64,000 nucleotides of DNA from Closterium sp. Naga37s-1 (lineage: Eukaryota; Streptophyta; Zygnematophyceae; Desmidiales; Closteriaceae), in NCBI GenBank assembly GCA_947471745.1, contig CANJKZ010000010.1:3955501-4019500 (forward strand), given 5' to 3'. Position 1 is the first letter of the stretch. Every line of letters begins with the position of its first letter. Shown here piece by piece: positions 13,301 through 25,300 of the stretch. The notes under the pieces are model-generated. The model saw only the letters and a program-made list of their open reading frames with translations. It did no database searches and was not told the origin of the DNA. A program made the translations under genes and the position numbers.

Positions 13301-16300
13301 TGATAGAGCAGGCTCTGCTCCTAGAGCAGGATCCTGCATGCATTCTGGCATTGGGGTAGGCAGGCAGGTGAAGAGAGAACACACGCAGTGGGAGGGGTGT
13401 GATAGAGCAGGCTCTGCTCCTAGAGCAGGATCCTGCATGCATTCTGGCATTGGGGTAGGCAGGCAGGTGAAGAGAGAACACACGCAGTGGGAGGGGTGTG
13501 ATAGAGCAGGCTCTGCTCCTAGAGCAGGATCCTGCATGCATTCTGGCATTGGGGTAGGCAGGCAGGTGAAGAGAGAACACACGCAGTGGGAGGGGTGTGA
13601 TAGAGCAGGCTCTGCTCCTAGAGCAGGATCCTGCATGCATTCTGGCATTGGGGTAGGCAGGCAGGTGAAGAGAGAACACACGCAGTGGGAGGGGTGTGAT
13701 AGAGCAGGCTCTGCTCCTAGAGCAGGATCCTGCATGCATTCTGGCATTGGGGTAGGCAGGCAGGTGAAGAGAGAACACACGCAGTGGGAGGGGTGTGATA
13801 GAGCAGGCTCTGCTCCTAGAGCAGGATCCTGCATGCATTCTGGCATTGGGGTAGGCAGGCAGGTGAAGAGAGAACACACGCAGTGGGAGGGGTGTGATAG
13901 AGCAGGCTCTGCTCCTAGAGCAGGATCCTGCATGCATTCTGGCATTGGGGTAGGCAGGCAGGTGAAGAGAGAACACACGCAGTGGGAGGGGTGTGATAGA
14001 GCAGGCTCTGCTCCTAGAGCAGGATCCTGCATGCATTCTGGCATTGGGGTAGGCAGGCAGGTGAAGAGAGAACACACGCAGTGGGAGGGGTGTGATAGAG
14101 CAGGCTCTGCTCCTAGAGCAGGATCCTGCATGCATTCTGGCATTGGGGTAGGCAGGCAGGTGAAGAGAGAACACACGCAGTGGGAGGGGTGTGATAGAGC
14201 AGGCTCTGCTCCTAGAGCAGGATCCTGCATGCATTCTGGCATTGGGGTAGGCAGGCAGGTGAAGAGAGAACACACGCAGTGGGAGGGGTGTGATAGAGCA
14301 GGCTCTGCTCCTAGAGCAGGATCCTGCATGCATTCTGGCATTGGGGTAGGCAGGCAGGTGAAGAGAGAACACACGCAGTGGGAGGGGTGTGATAGAGCAG
14401 GCTCTGCTCCTAGAGCAGGATCCTGCATGCATTCTGGCATTGGGGTAGGCAGGCAGGTGAAGAGAGAACACACGCAGTGGGAGGGGTGTGATAGAGCAGG
14501 CTCTGCTCCTAGAGCAGGATCCTGCATGCATTCTGGCATTGGGGTAGGCAGGCAGGTGAAGAGAGAACACACGCAGTGGGAGGGGTGTGATAGAGCAGGC
14601 TCTGCTCCTAGAGCAGGATCCTGCATGCATTCTGGCATTGGGGTAGGCAGGCAGGTGAAGAGAGAACACACGCAGTGGGAGGGGTGTGATAGAGCAGGCT
14701 CTGCTCCTAGAGCAGGATCCTGCATGCATTCTGGCATTGGGGTAGGCAGGCAGGTGAAGAGAGAACACACGCAGTGGGAGGGGTGTGATAGAGCAGGCTC
14801 TGCTCCTAGAGCAGGATCCTGCATGCATTCTGGCATTGGGGTAGGCAGGCAGGTGAAGAGAGAACACACGCAGTGGGAGGGGTGTGATAGAGCAGGCTCT
14901 GCTCCTAGAGCAGGATCCTGCATGCATTCTGGCATTGGGGTAGGCAGGCAGGTGAAGAGAGAACACACGCAGTGGGAGGGGTGTGATAGAGCAGGCTCTG
15001 CTCCTAGAGCAGGATCCTGCATGCATTCTGGCATTGGGGTAGGCAGGCAGGTGAAGAGAGAACACACGCAGTGGGAGGGGTGTGATAGAGCAGGCTCTGC
15101 TCCTAGAGCAGGATCCTGCATGCATTCTGGCATTGGGGTAGGCAGGCAGGTGAAGAGAGAACACACGCAGTGGGAGGGGTGTGATAGAGCAGGCTCTGCT
15201 CCTAGAGCAGGATCCTGCATGCATTCTGGCATTGGGGTAGGCAGGCAGGTGAAGAGAGAACACACGCAGTGGGAGGGGTGTGATAGAGCAGGCTCTGCTC
15301 CTAGAGCAGGATCCTGCATGCATTCTGGCATTGGGGTAGGCAGGCAGGTGAAGAGAGAACACACGCAGTGGGAGGGGTGTGATAGAGCAGGCTCTGCTCC
15401 TAGAGCAGGATCCTGCATGCATTCTGGCATTGGGGTAGGCAGGCAGGTGAAGAGAGAACACACGCAGTGGGAGGGGTGTGATAGAGCAGGCTCTGCTCCT
15501 AGAGCAGGATCCTGCATGCATTCTGGCATTGGGGTAGGCAGGCAGGTGAAGAGAGAACACACGCAGTGGGAGGGGTGTGATAGAGCAGGCTCTGCTCCTA
15601 GAGCAGGATCCTGCATGCATTCTGGCATTGGGGTAGGCAGGCAGGTGAAGAGAGAACACACGCAGTGGGAGGGGTGTGATAGAGCAGGCTCTGCTCCTAG
15701 AGCAGGATCCTGCATGCATTCTGGCATTGGGGTAGGCAGGCAGGTGAAGAGAGAACACACGCAGTGGGAGGGGTGTGATAGAGCAGGCTCTGCTCCTAGA
15801 GCAGGATCCTGCATGCATTCTGGCATTGGGGTAGGCAGGCAGGTGAAGAGAGAACACACGCAGTGGGAGGGGTGTGATAGAGCAGGCTCTGCTCCTAGAG
15901 CAGGATCCTGCATGCATTCTGGCATTGGGGTAGGCAGGCAGGTGAAGAGAGAACACACGCAGTGGGAGGGGTGTGATAGAGCAGGCTCTGCTCCTAGAGC
16001 AGGATCCTGCATGCATTCTGGCATTGGGGTAGGCAGGCAGGTGAAGAGAGAACACACGCAGTGGGAGGGGTGTGATAGAGCAGGCTCTGCTCCTAGAGCA
16101 GGATCCTGCATGCATTCTGGCATTGGGGTAGGCAGGCAGGTGAAGAGAGAACACACGCAGTGGGAGGGGTGTGATAGAGCAGGCTCTGCTCCTAGAGCAG
16201 GATCCTGCATGCATTCTGGCATTGGGGTAGGCAGGCAGGTGAAGAGAGAACACACGCAGTGGGAGGGGTGTGATAGAGCAGGCTCTGCTCCTAGAGCAGG

Positions 16301-19300
16301 ATCCTGCATGCATTCTGGCATTGGGGTAGGCAGGCAGGTGAAGAGAGAACACACGCAGTGGGAGGGGTGTGATAGAGCAGGCTCTGCTCCTAGAGCAGGA
16401 TCCTGCATGCATTCTGGCATTGGGGTAGGCAGGCAGGTGAAGAGAGAACACACGCAGTGGGAGGGGTGTGATAGAGCAGGCTCTGCTCCTAGAGCAGGAT
16501 CCTGCATGCATTCTGGCATTGGGGTAGGCAGGCAGGTGAAGAGAGAACACACGCAGTGGGAGGGGTGTGATAGAGCAGGCTCTGCTCCTAGAGCAGGATC
16601 CTGCATGCATTCTGGCATTGGGGTAGGCAGGCAGGTGAAGAGAGAACACACGCAGTGGGAGGGGTGTGATAGAGCAGGCTCTGCTCCTAGAGCAGGATCC
16701 TGCATGCATTCTGGCATTGGGGTAGGCAGGCAGGTGAAGAGAGAACACACGCAGTGGGAGGGGTGTGATAGAGCAGGCTCTGCTCCTAGAGCAGGATCCT
16801 GCATGCATTCTGGCATTGGGGTAGGCAGGCAGGTGAAGAGAGAACACACGCAGTGGGAGGGGTGTGATAGAGCAGGCTCTGCTCCTAGAGCAGGATCCTG
16901 CATGCATTCTGGCATTGGGGTAGGCAGGCAGGTGAAGAGAGAACACACGCAGTGGGAGGGGTGTGATAGAGCAGGCTCTGCTCCTAGAGCAGGATCCTGC
17001 ATGCATTCTGGCATTGGGGTAGGCAGGCAGGTGAAGAGAGAACACACGCAGTGGGAGGGGTGTGATAGAGCAGGCTCTGCTCCTAGAGCAGGATCCTGCA
17101 TGCATTCTGGCATTGGGGTAGGCAGGCAGGTGAAGAGAGAACACACGCAGTGGGAGGGGTGTGATAGAGCAGGCTCTGCTCCTAGAGCAGGATCCTGCAT
17201 GCATTCTGGCATTGGGGTAGGCAGGCAGGTGAAGAGAGAACACACGCAGTGGGAGGGGTGTGATAGAGCAGGCTCTGCTCCTAGAGCAGGATCCTGCATG
17301 CATTCTGGCATTGGGGTAGGCAGGCAGGTGAAGAGAGAACACACGCAGTGGGAGGGGTGTGATAGAGCAGGCTCTGCTCCTAGAGCAGGATCCTGCATGC
17401 ATTCTGGCATTGGGGTAGGCAGGCAGGTGAAGAGAGAACACACGCAGTGGGAGGGGTGTGATAGAGCAGGCTCTGCTCCTAGAGCAGGATCCTGCATGCA
17501 TTCTGGCATTGGGGTAGGCAGGCAGGTGAAGAGAGAACACACGCAGTGGGAGGGGTGTGATAGAGCAGGCTCTGCTCCTAGAGCAGGATCCTGCATGCAT
17601 TCTGGCATTGGGGTAGGCAGGCAGGTGAAGAGAGAACACACGCAGTGGGAGGGGTGTGATAGAGCAGGCTCTGCTCCTAGAGCAGGATCCTGCATGCATT
17701 CTGGCATTGGGGTAGGCAGGCAGGTGAAGAGAGAACACACGCAGTGGGAGGGGTGTGATAGAGCAGGCTCTGCTCCTAGAGCAGGATCCTGCATGCATTC
17801 TGGCATTGGGGTAGGCAGGCAGGTGAAGAGAGAACACACGCAGTGGGAGGGGTGTGATAGAGCAGGCTCTGCTCCTAGAGCAGGATCCTGCATGCATTCT
17901 GGCATTGGGGTAGGCAGGCAGGTGAAGAGAGAACACACGCAGTGGGAGGGGTGTGATAGAGCAGGCTCTGCTCCTAGAGCAGGATCCTGCATGCATTCTG
18001 GCATTGGGGTAGGCAGGCAGGTGAAGAGAGAACACACGCAGTGGGAGGGGTGTGATAGAGCAGGCTCTGCTCCTAGAGCAGGATCCTGCATGCATTCTGG
18101 CATTGGGGTAGGCAGGCAGGTGAAGAGAGAACACACGCAGTGGGAGGGGTGTGATAGAGCAGGCTCTGCTCCTAGAGCAGGATCCTGCATGCATTCTGGC
18201 ATTGGGGTAGGCAGGCAGGTGAAGAGAGAACACACGCAGTGGGAGGGGTGTGATAGAGCAGGCTCTGCTCCTAGAGCAGGATCCTGCATGCATTCTGGCA
18301 TTGGGGTAGGCAGGCAGGTGAAGAGAGAACACACGCAGTGGGAGGGGTGTGATAGAGCAGGCTCTGCTCCTAGAGCAGGATCCTGCATGCATTCTGGCAT
18401 TGGGGTAGGCAGGCAGGTGAAGAGAGAACACACGCAGTGGGAGGGGTGTGATAGAGCAGGCTCTGCTCCTAGAGCAGGATCCTGCATGCATTCTGGCATT
18501 GGGGTAGGCAGGCAGGTGAAGAGAGAACACATGCAGTGGGAGGGGTGTGATAGAGCAGGCTCTGCTCCTAGAGCAGGATCCTGCATGCATTCTGGCATTG
18601 GGGTAGGCAGGCAGGTGAAGAGAGAACACACGCAGTGGGAGGGGTGTGATAGAGCAGGCTCTGCTCCTAGAGCAGGATCCTGCATGCATTCTGGCATTGG
18701 GGTAGGCAGGCAGGTGAAGAGAGAACACACGCAGTGGGAGGGGTGTGATAGAGCAGGCTCTGCTCCTAGAGCAGGATCCTGCATGCATTCTGGCATTGGG
18801 GTAGGCAGGCAGGTGAAGAGAGAACACACGCAGTGGGAGGGGTGTGATAGAGCAGGCTCTGCTCCTAGAGCAGGATCCTGCATGCATTCTGGCATTGGGG
18901 TAGGCAGGCAGGTGAAGAGAGAACACACGCAGTGGGAGGGGTGTGATAGAGCAGGCTCTGCTCCTAGAGCAGGATCCTGCATGCATTCTGGCATTGGGGT
19001 AGGCAGGCAGGTGAAGAGAGAACACACGCAGTGGGAGGGGTGTGATAGAGCAGGCTCTGCTCCTAGAGCAGGATCCTGCATGCATTCTGGCATTGGGGTA
19101 GGCAGGCAGGTGAAGAGAGAACACACGCAGTGGGAGGGGTGTGATAGAGCAGGCTCTGCTCCTAGAGCAGGATCCTGCATGCATTCTGGCATTGGGGTAG
19201 GCAGGCAGGTGAAGAGAGAACACACGCAGTGGGAGGGGTGTGATAGAGCAGGCTCTGCTCCTAGAGCAGGATCCTGCATGCATTCTGGCATTGGGGTAGG

Positions 19301-22300
19301 CAGGCAGGTGAAGAGAGAACACACGCAGTGGGAGGGGTGTGATAGAGCAGGCTCTGCTCCTAGAGCAGGATCCTGCATGCATTCTGGCATTGGGGTAGGC
19401 AGGCAGGTGAAGAGAGAACACACGCAGTGGGAGGGGTGTGATAGAGCAGGCTCTGCTCCTAGAGCAGGATCCTGCATGCATTCTGGCATTGGGGTAGGCA
19501 GGCAGGTGAAGAGAGAACACACGCAGTGGGAGGGGTGTGATAGAGCAGGCTCTGCTCCTAGAGCAGGATCCTGCATGCATTCTGGCATTGGGGTAGGCAG
19601 GCAGGTGAAGAGAGAACACACGCAGTGGGAGGGGTGTGATAGAGCAGGCTCTGCTCCTAGAGCAGGATCCTGCATGCATTCTGGCATTGGGGTAGGCAGG
19701 CAGGTGAAGAGAGAACACACGCAGTGGGAGGGGTGTGATAGAGCAGGCTCTGCTCCTAGAGCAGGATCCTGCATGCATTCTGGCATTGGGGTAGGCAGGC
19801 AGGTGAAGAGAGAACACACGCAGTGGGAGGGGTGTGATAGAGCAGGCTCTGCTCCTAGAGCAGGATCCTGCATGCATTCTGGCATTGGGGTAGGCAGGCA
19901 GGTGAAGAGAGAACACACGCAGTGGGAGGGGTGTGATAGAGCAGGCTCTGCTCCTAGAGCAGGATCCTGCATGCATTCTGGCATTGGGGTAGGCAGGCAG
20001 GTGAAGAGAGAACACACGCAGTGGGAGGGGTGTGATAGAGCAGGCTCTGCTCCTAGAGCAGGATCCTGCATGCATTCTGGCATTGGGGTAGGCAGGCAGG
20101 TGAAGAGAGAACACACGCAGTGGGAGGGGTGTGATAGAGCAGGCTCTGCTCCTAGAGCAGGATCCTGCATGCATTCTGGCATTGGGGTAGGCAGGCAGGT
20201 GAAGAGAGAACACACGCAGTGGGAGGGGTGTGATAGAGCAGGCTCTGCTCCTAGAGCAGGATCCTGCATGCATTCTGGCATTGGGGTAGGCAGGCAGGTG
20301 AAGAGAGAACACACGCAGTGGGAGGGGTGTGATAGAGCAGGCTCTGCTCCTAGAGCAGGATCCTGCATGCATTCTGGCATTGGGGTAGGCAGGCAGGTGA
20401 AGAGAGAACACACGCAGTGGGAGGGGTGTGATAGAGCAGGCTCTGCTCCTAGAGCAGGATCCTGCATGCATTCTGGCATTGGGGTAGGCAGGCAGGTGAA
20501 GAGAGAACACACGCAGTGGGAGGGGTGTGATAGAGCAGGCTCTGCTCCTAGAGCAGGATCCTGCATGCATTCTGGCATTGGGGTAGGCAGGCAGGTGAAG
20601 AGAGAACACACGCAGTGGGAGGGGTGTGATAGAGCAGGCTCTGCTCCTAGAGCAGGATCCTGCATGCATTCTGGCATTGGGGTAGGCAGGCAGGTGAAGA
20701 GAGAACACACGCAGTGGGAGGGGTGTGATAGAGCAGGCTCTGCTCCTAGAGCAGGATCCTGCATGCATTCTGGCATTGGGGTAGGCAGGCAGGTGAAGAG
20801 AGAACACACGCAGTGGGAGGGGTGTGATAGAGCAGGCTCTGCTCCTAGAGCAGGATCCTGCATGCATTCTGGCATTGGGGTAGGCAGGCAGGTGAAGAGA
20901 GAACACACGCAGTGGGAGGGGTGTGATAGAGCAGGCTCTGCTCCTAGAGCAGGATCCTGCATGCATTCTGGCATTGGGGTAGGCAGGCAGGTGAAGAGAG
21001 AACACACGCAGTGGGAGGGGTGTGATAGAGCAGGCTCTGCTCCTAGAGCAGGATCCTGCATGCATTCTGGCATTGGGGTAGGCAGGCAGGTGAAGAGAGA
21101 ACACACGCAGTGGGAGGGGTGTGATAGAGCAGGCTCTGCTCCTAGAGCAGGATCCTGCATGCATTCTGGCATTGGGGTAGGCAGGCAGGTGAAGAGAGAA
21201 CACACGCAGTGGGAGGGGTGTGATAGAGCAGGCTCTGCTCCTAGAGCAGGATCCTGCATGCATTCTGGCATTGGGGTAGGCAGGCAGGTGAAGAGAGAAC
21301 ACACGCAGTGGGAGGGGTGTGATAGAGCAGGCTCTGCTCCTAGAGCAGGATCCTGCATGCATTCTGGCATTGGGGTAGGCAGGCAGGTGAAGAGAGAACA
21401 CACGCAGTGGGAGGGGTGTGATAGAGCAGGCTCTGCTCCTAGAGCAGGATCCTGCATGCATTCTGGCATTGGGGTAGGCAGGCAGGTGAAGAGAGAACAC
21501 ACGCAGTGGGAGGGGTGTGATAGAGCAGGCTCTGCTCCTAGAGCAGGATCCTGCATGCATTCTGGCATTGGGGTAGGCAGGCAGGTGAAGAGAGAACACA
21601 CGCAGTGGGAGGGGTGTGATAGAGCAGGCTCTGCTCCTAGAGCAGGATCCTGCATGCATTCTGGCATTGGGGTAGGCAGGCAGGTGAAGAGAGAACACAC
21701 GCAGTGGGAGGGGTGTGATAGAGCAGGCTCTGCTCCTAGAGCAGGATCCTGCATGCATTCTGGCATTGGGGTAGGCAGGCAGGTGAAGAGAGAACACACG
21801 CAGTGGGAGGGGTGTGATAGAGCAGGCTCTGCTCCTAGAGCAGGATCCTGCATGCATTCTGGCATTGGGGTAGGCAGGCAGGTGAAGAGAGAACACACGC
21901 AGTGGGAGGGGTGTGATAGAGCAGGCTCTGCTCCTAGAGCAGGATCCTGCATGCATTCTGGCATTGGGGTAGGCAGGCAGGTGAAGAGAGAACACACGCA
22001 GTGGGAGGGGTGTGATAGAGCAGGCTCTGCTCCTAGAGCAGGATCCTGCATGCATTCTGGCATTGGGGTAGGCAGGCAGGTGAAGAGAGAACACACGCAG
22101 TGGGAGGGGTGTGATAGAGCAGGCTCTGCTCCTAGAGCAGGATCCTGCATGCATTCTGGCATTGGGGTAGGCAGGCAGGTGAAGAGAGAACACACGCAGT
22201 GGGAGGGGTGTGATAGAGCAGGCTCTGCTCCTAGAGCAGGATCCTGCATGCATTCTGGCATTGGGGTAGGCAGGCAGGTGAAGAGAGAACACACGCAGTG

Positions 22301-25300
22301 GGAGGGGTGTGATAGAGCAGGCTCTGCTCCTAGAGCAGGATCCTGCATGCATTCTGGCATTGGGGTAGGCAGGCAGGTGAAGAGAGAACACACGCAGTGG
22401 GAGGGGTGTGATAGAGCAGGCTCTGCTCCTAGAGCAGGATCCTGCATGCATTCTGGCATTGGGGTAGGCAGGCAGGTGAAGAGAGAACACACGCAGTGGG
22501 AGGGGTGTGATAGAGCAGGCTCTGCTCCTAGAGCAGGATCCTGCATGCATTCTGGCATTGGGGTAGGCAGGCAGGTGAAGAGAGAACACACGCAGTGGGA
22601 GGGGTGTGATAGAGCAGGCTCTGCTCCTAGAGCAGGATCCTGCATGCATTCTGGCATTGGGGTAGGCAGGCAGGTGAAGAGAGAACACACGCAGTGGGAG
22701 GGGTGTGATAGAGGTGGGTGGGAGAGAGACGAGTATCCAGCCATCATCAAGTCCCCGCACGCTGCTACAAGCGCTGATGCCTCTGCTGCCAGGGCGGGAT
22801 CCTGCAGTGAGGTTAGCAGTAAATACACACACAGTGGGAGGGAGGGGTGGAAGTGGGAGAGAGACGAGTATCCAGCCATCATCATATCGCCCCACGCTGC
22901 TACAAGTGCTGATGCCTCTGCTGCCAGGGCGGGGTCCTGGTTACACACACAGTGGGAGGAATTTGCAGAGGTGGGAGGAATCTGCAGAGGTGGGAGGAAT
23001 CTGCAGAGGTGGGAGGAATATGCAGAGGTGGGAGGAATATGCAGAGGTGGGAGGAATATGCAGAGGTGGGAGGAATATGCAGAGGTGGGAGGAATATGCA
23101 GAGGTGGGAGGAATATGCAGAGGTGGGAGGAATATGCAGAGGTGGGAGGAATATGCAGAGGTGGGAGGAATATGCAGAGGTGGGAGGAATATGCAGAGGT
23201 GGGAGGAATATGCAGAGGTGGGAGGAATATGCAGAGGTGGGAGGAATATGCAGAGGTGGGAGGAATATGCAGAGGTGGGAGGAATATGCAGAGGTGGGAG
23301 AGAGCAGAGTCCCCAGCCATCATGGCGTCCTCATCTGCTGCACAGAACCTTTTGAGTCGACTCAGAAATCATGGTGTCCTCATCTGCTGCACAGAACCTT
23401 TTGAGTCGACTCAGAAATCATGGTGTCCTCATCTGCTGCACAGAACCTTTTGAGTCGACTCAGAAATCATGGTGTCCTCATCTGCTGCACAGAACCTGCA
23501 TTTGTTGCCTTGCCTTGCCATGCCATTCCACTACTCACCTCAGGAACAATTTTTGGCCCCTTGTCGCCGAACCACTCATCAATCAGCAGCAGAAGCACGT
23601 CCAGGCCCCCCCTCACCACCTTCCCTTGTAGCAAATAACCTCAACTTGTACTAACCTCAGGCACAATCCTCGGTCCCTTGTCACCAAAGCACTCGTCAAT
23701 CAGCAGCAGCAGATCCAAATCGTTTTCTCACCTTCCCATGCCTAGCACCCAAAGCGCTATACGAACGCCACTACTCACCTCAGGAACCATCCTCGGTCCC
23801 TTGTCACCGAAGCACTCGTCAATCAGCAGCAGCAGGTCTAAACTCTCCCCCACTGTCTATCAGACCAGCTCCCTTCCCTTTAAGCACATAACCTGAACTT
23901 GTACTAACCTCGGGTACAATCCTCAGTCCCTTGTCACCGAACCACTCAATAATCAACAGCAGAAGCAGGTCCAAGCTCCCCCCCACCACCTCCGATCCCC
24001 TTCGCTCGTGACACAAAACCCACACTGTTCCCATGCCAGTCCGTACCTCAGGAGGAACAATCCTCGGTCCCTTGTCACCGAACCACTCGTCAATCAGCAG
24101 CAGCAGGTCCAAGCTCTCCCCCAAGACCTACTGCCTCAGATTCCCTTCTCTTGTACCACATACCCTGTACGTATTGCCAGTACTCACCTCAGGCGCAATC
24201 CTCGGTCCCTTGTTGCCCGACCACTCATCAATCAGCAGGAGAAGCAGGTCCAAGCTCTCTCCCACCACCTTCCGTTGTAGCAAATAACCTCAACTTGTAC
24301 TCACCTCAGGAACAATCCTCGGCCCCTTGTCACCGAACCATTCATCAATCAGCAGAAGCAGATCCAGGCTCTCCCCCACCACCTTCCCTGCGTGCTCCAT
24401 GGCAGGCACTTTGCCTGGCGGATACACCTGCTCCGTGTACCTGTGGGAGTGGGTGGGAGGGGAGTGGAGATTATCAAACCAGTAACATGGTAACCAGAAG
24501 CGGCAGCTGTCTCAGAGGCTTCCAGGTTCTCACCCACCGCCTTCCCATGGCAGGCACCTTGCCTGGCGGATACACCTGCTCCGTGTACCTGTGGGAGTGG
24601 GTGGGTGGGGGGGGAGGGGTGTGGGTGGAAGGGGCAGGGCGGATAGGCATGGTAACCAGTGAGACCTATGTGGTAACCAGCAGCAGCAGGTCCAAGCTCT
24701 CTCCCCCACCACCTTCCCTGCATGCTCCATGGCAGGCACCTTGCCTGGCGGATACACCTTCTCCGTGTACCTGTGGGAGTGGGTGGGGTGTGGTGATATT
24801 ATAACCGATGACACCAAATCATTTCAAGTGATATGACCAGAAGAATCAGCAGCAGCCATAGACGATCCAAGCCCCTGTTACACCAACTTCCGTGCTAGAT
24901 TGCTAGGGAGATGTTTGAAAAATCGCGCAGGCCTCTGTTTCTCAAATGCCAGCAACCACGTTGCCACACAATAGAAACGAAACTCTCATCCAGTGCGAGC
25001 GTACCATTCTTGACGCGACTCAAAAGCTGTTCCGTAAGTGCCGGCAATCACGTTTCCACACACTTGAAACAAGACTTTCATCCAGTGTGCAGGGCATACC
25101 ATTCAGGCTTGCTGCGAAGACTAATATCCACTCGCTTGATGAAATCAAGACCCTGTGGGTAATTGGTGGGACCCATGTGGTAACCAGCAGCCACGGCAGC
25201 AGCAGCAGCAGCAGCAAGGGACTGATATACCAAGAAGAATCATCCAGTGTGTGCTTACCATTCAGGTTTGCTGCGAAGACTGATCTCCACTCGCTCGATA

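Noticed and set aside
8411-22713. CRISPR-like array
   Set aside because: There are no variable spacers; the whole 99-bp unit is identical, and the context is eukaryotic.
8411-22713. Centromeric satellite
   Set aside because: The unit is derived from a local splice site and exon edge, is confined to one intron and is flanked by working exons.
8130-23453. Giant reading frames (about 5,100, 4,990 and 4,850 codons) on both strands
   Set aside because: They exist only because the 99-bp repeat is a multiple of three and lacks stops in three frames. Their translations have no relation to a known protein, and the block sits in an intron of a well-supported gene.
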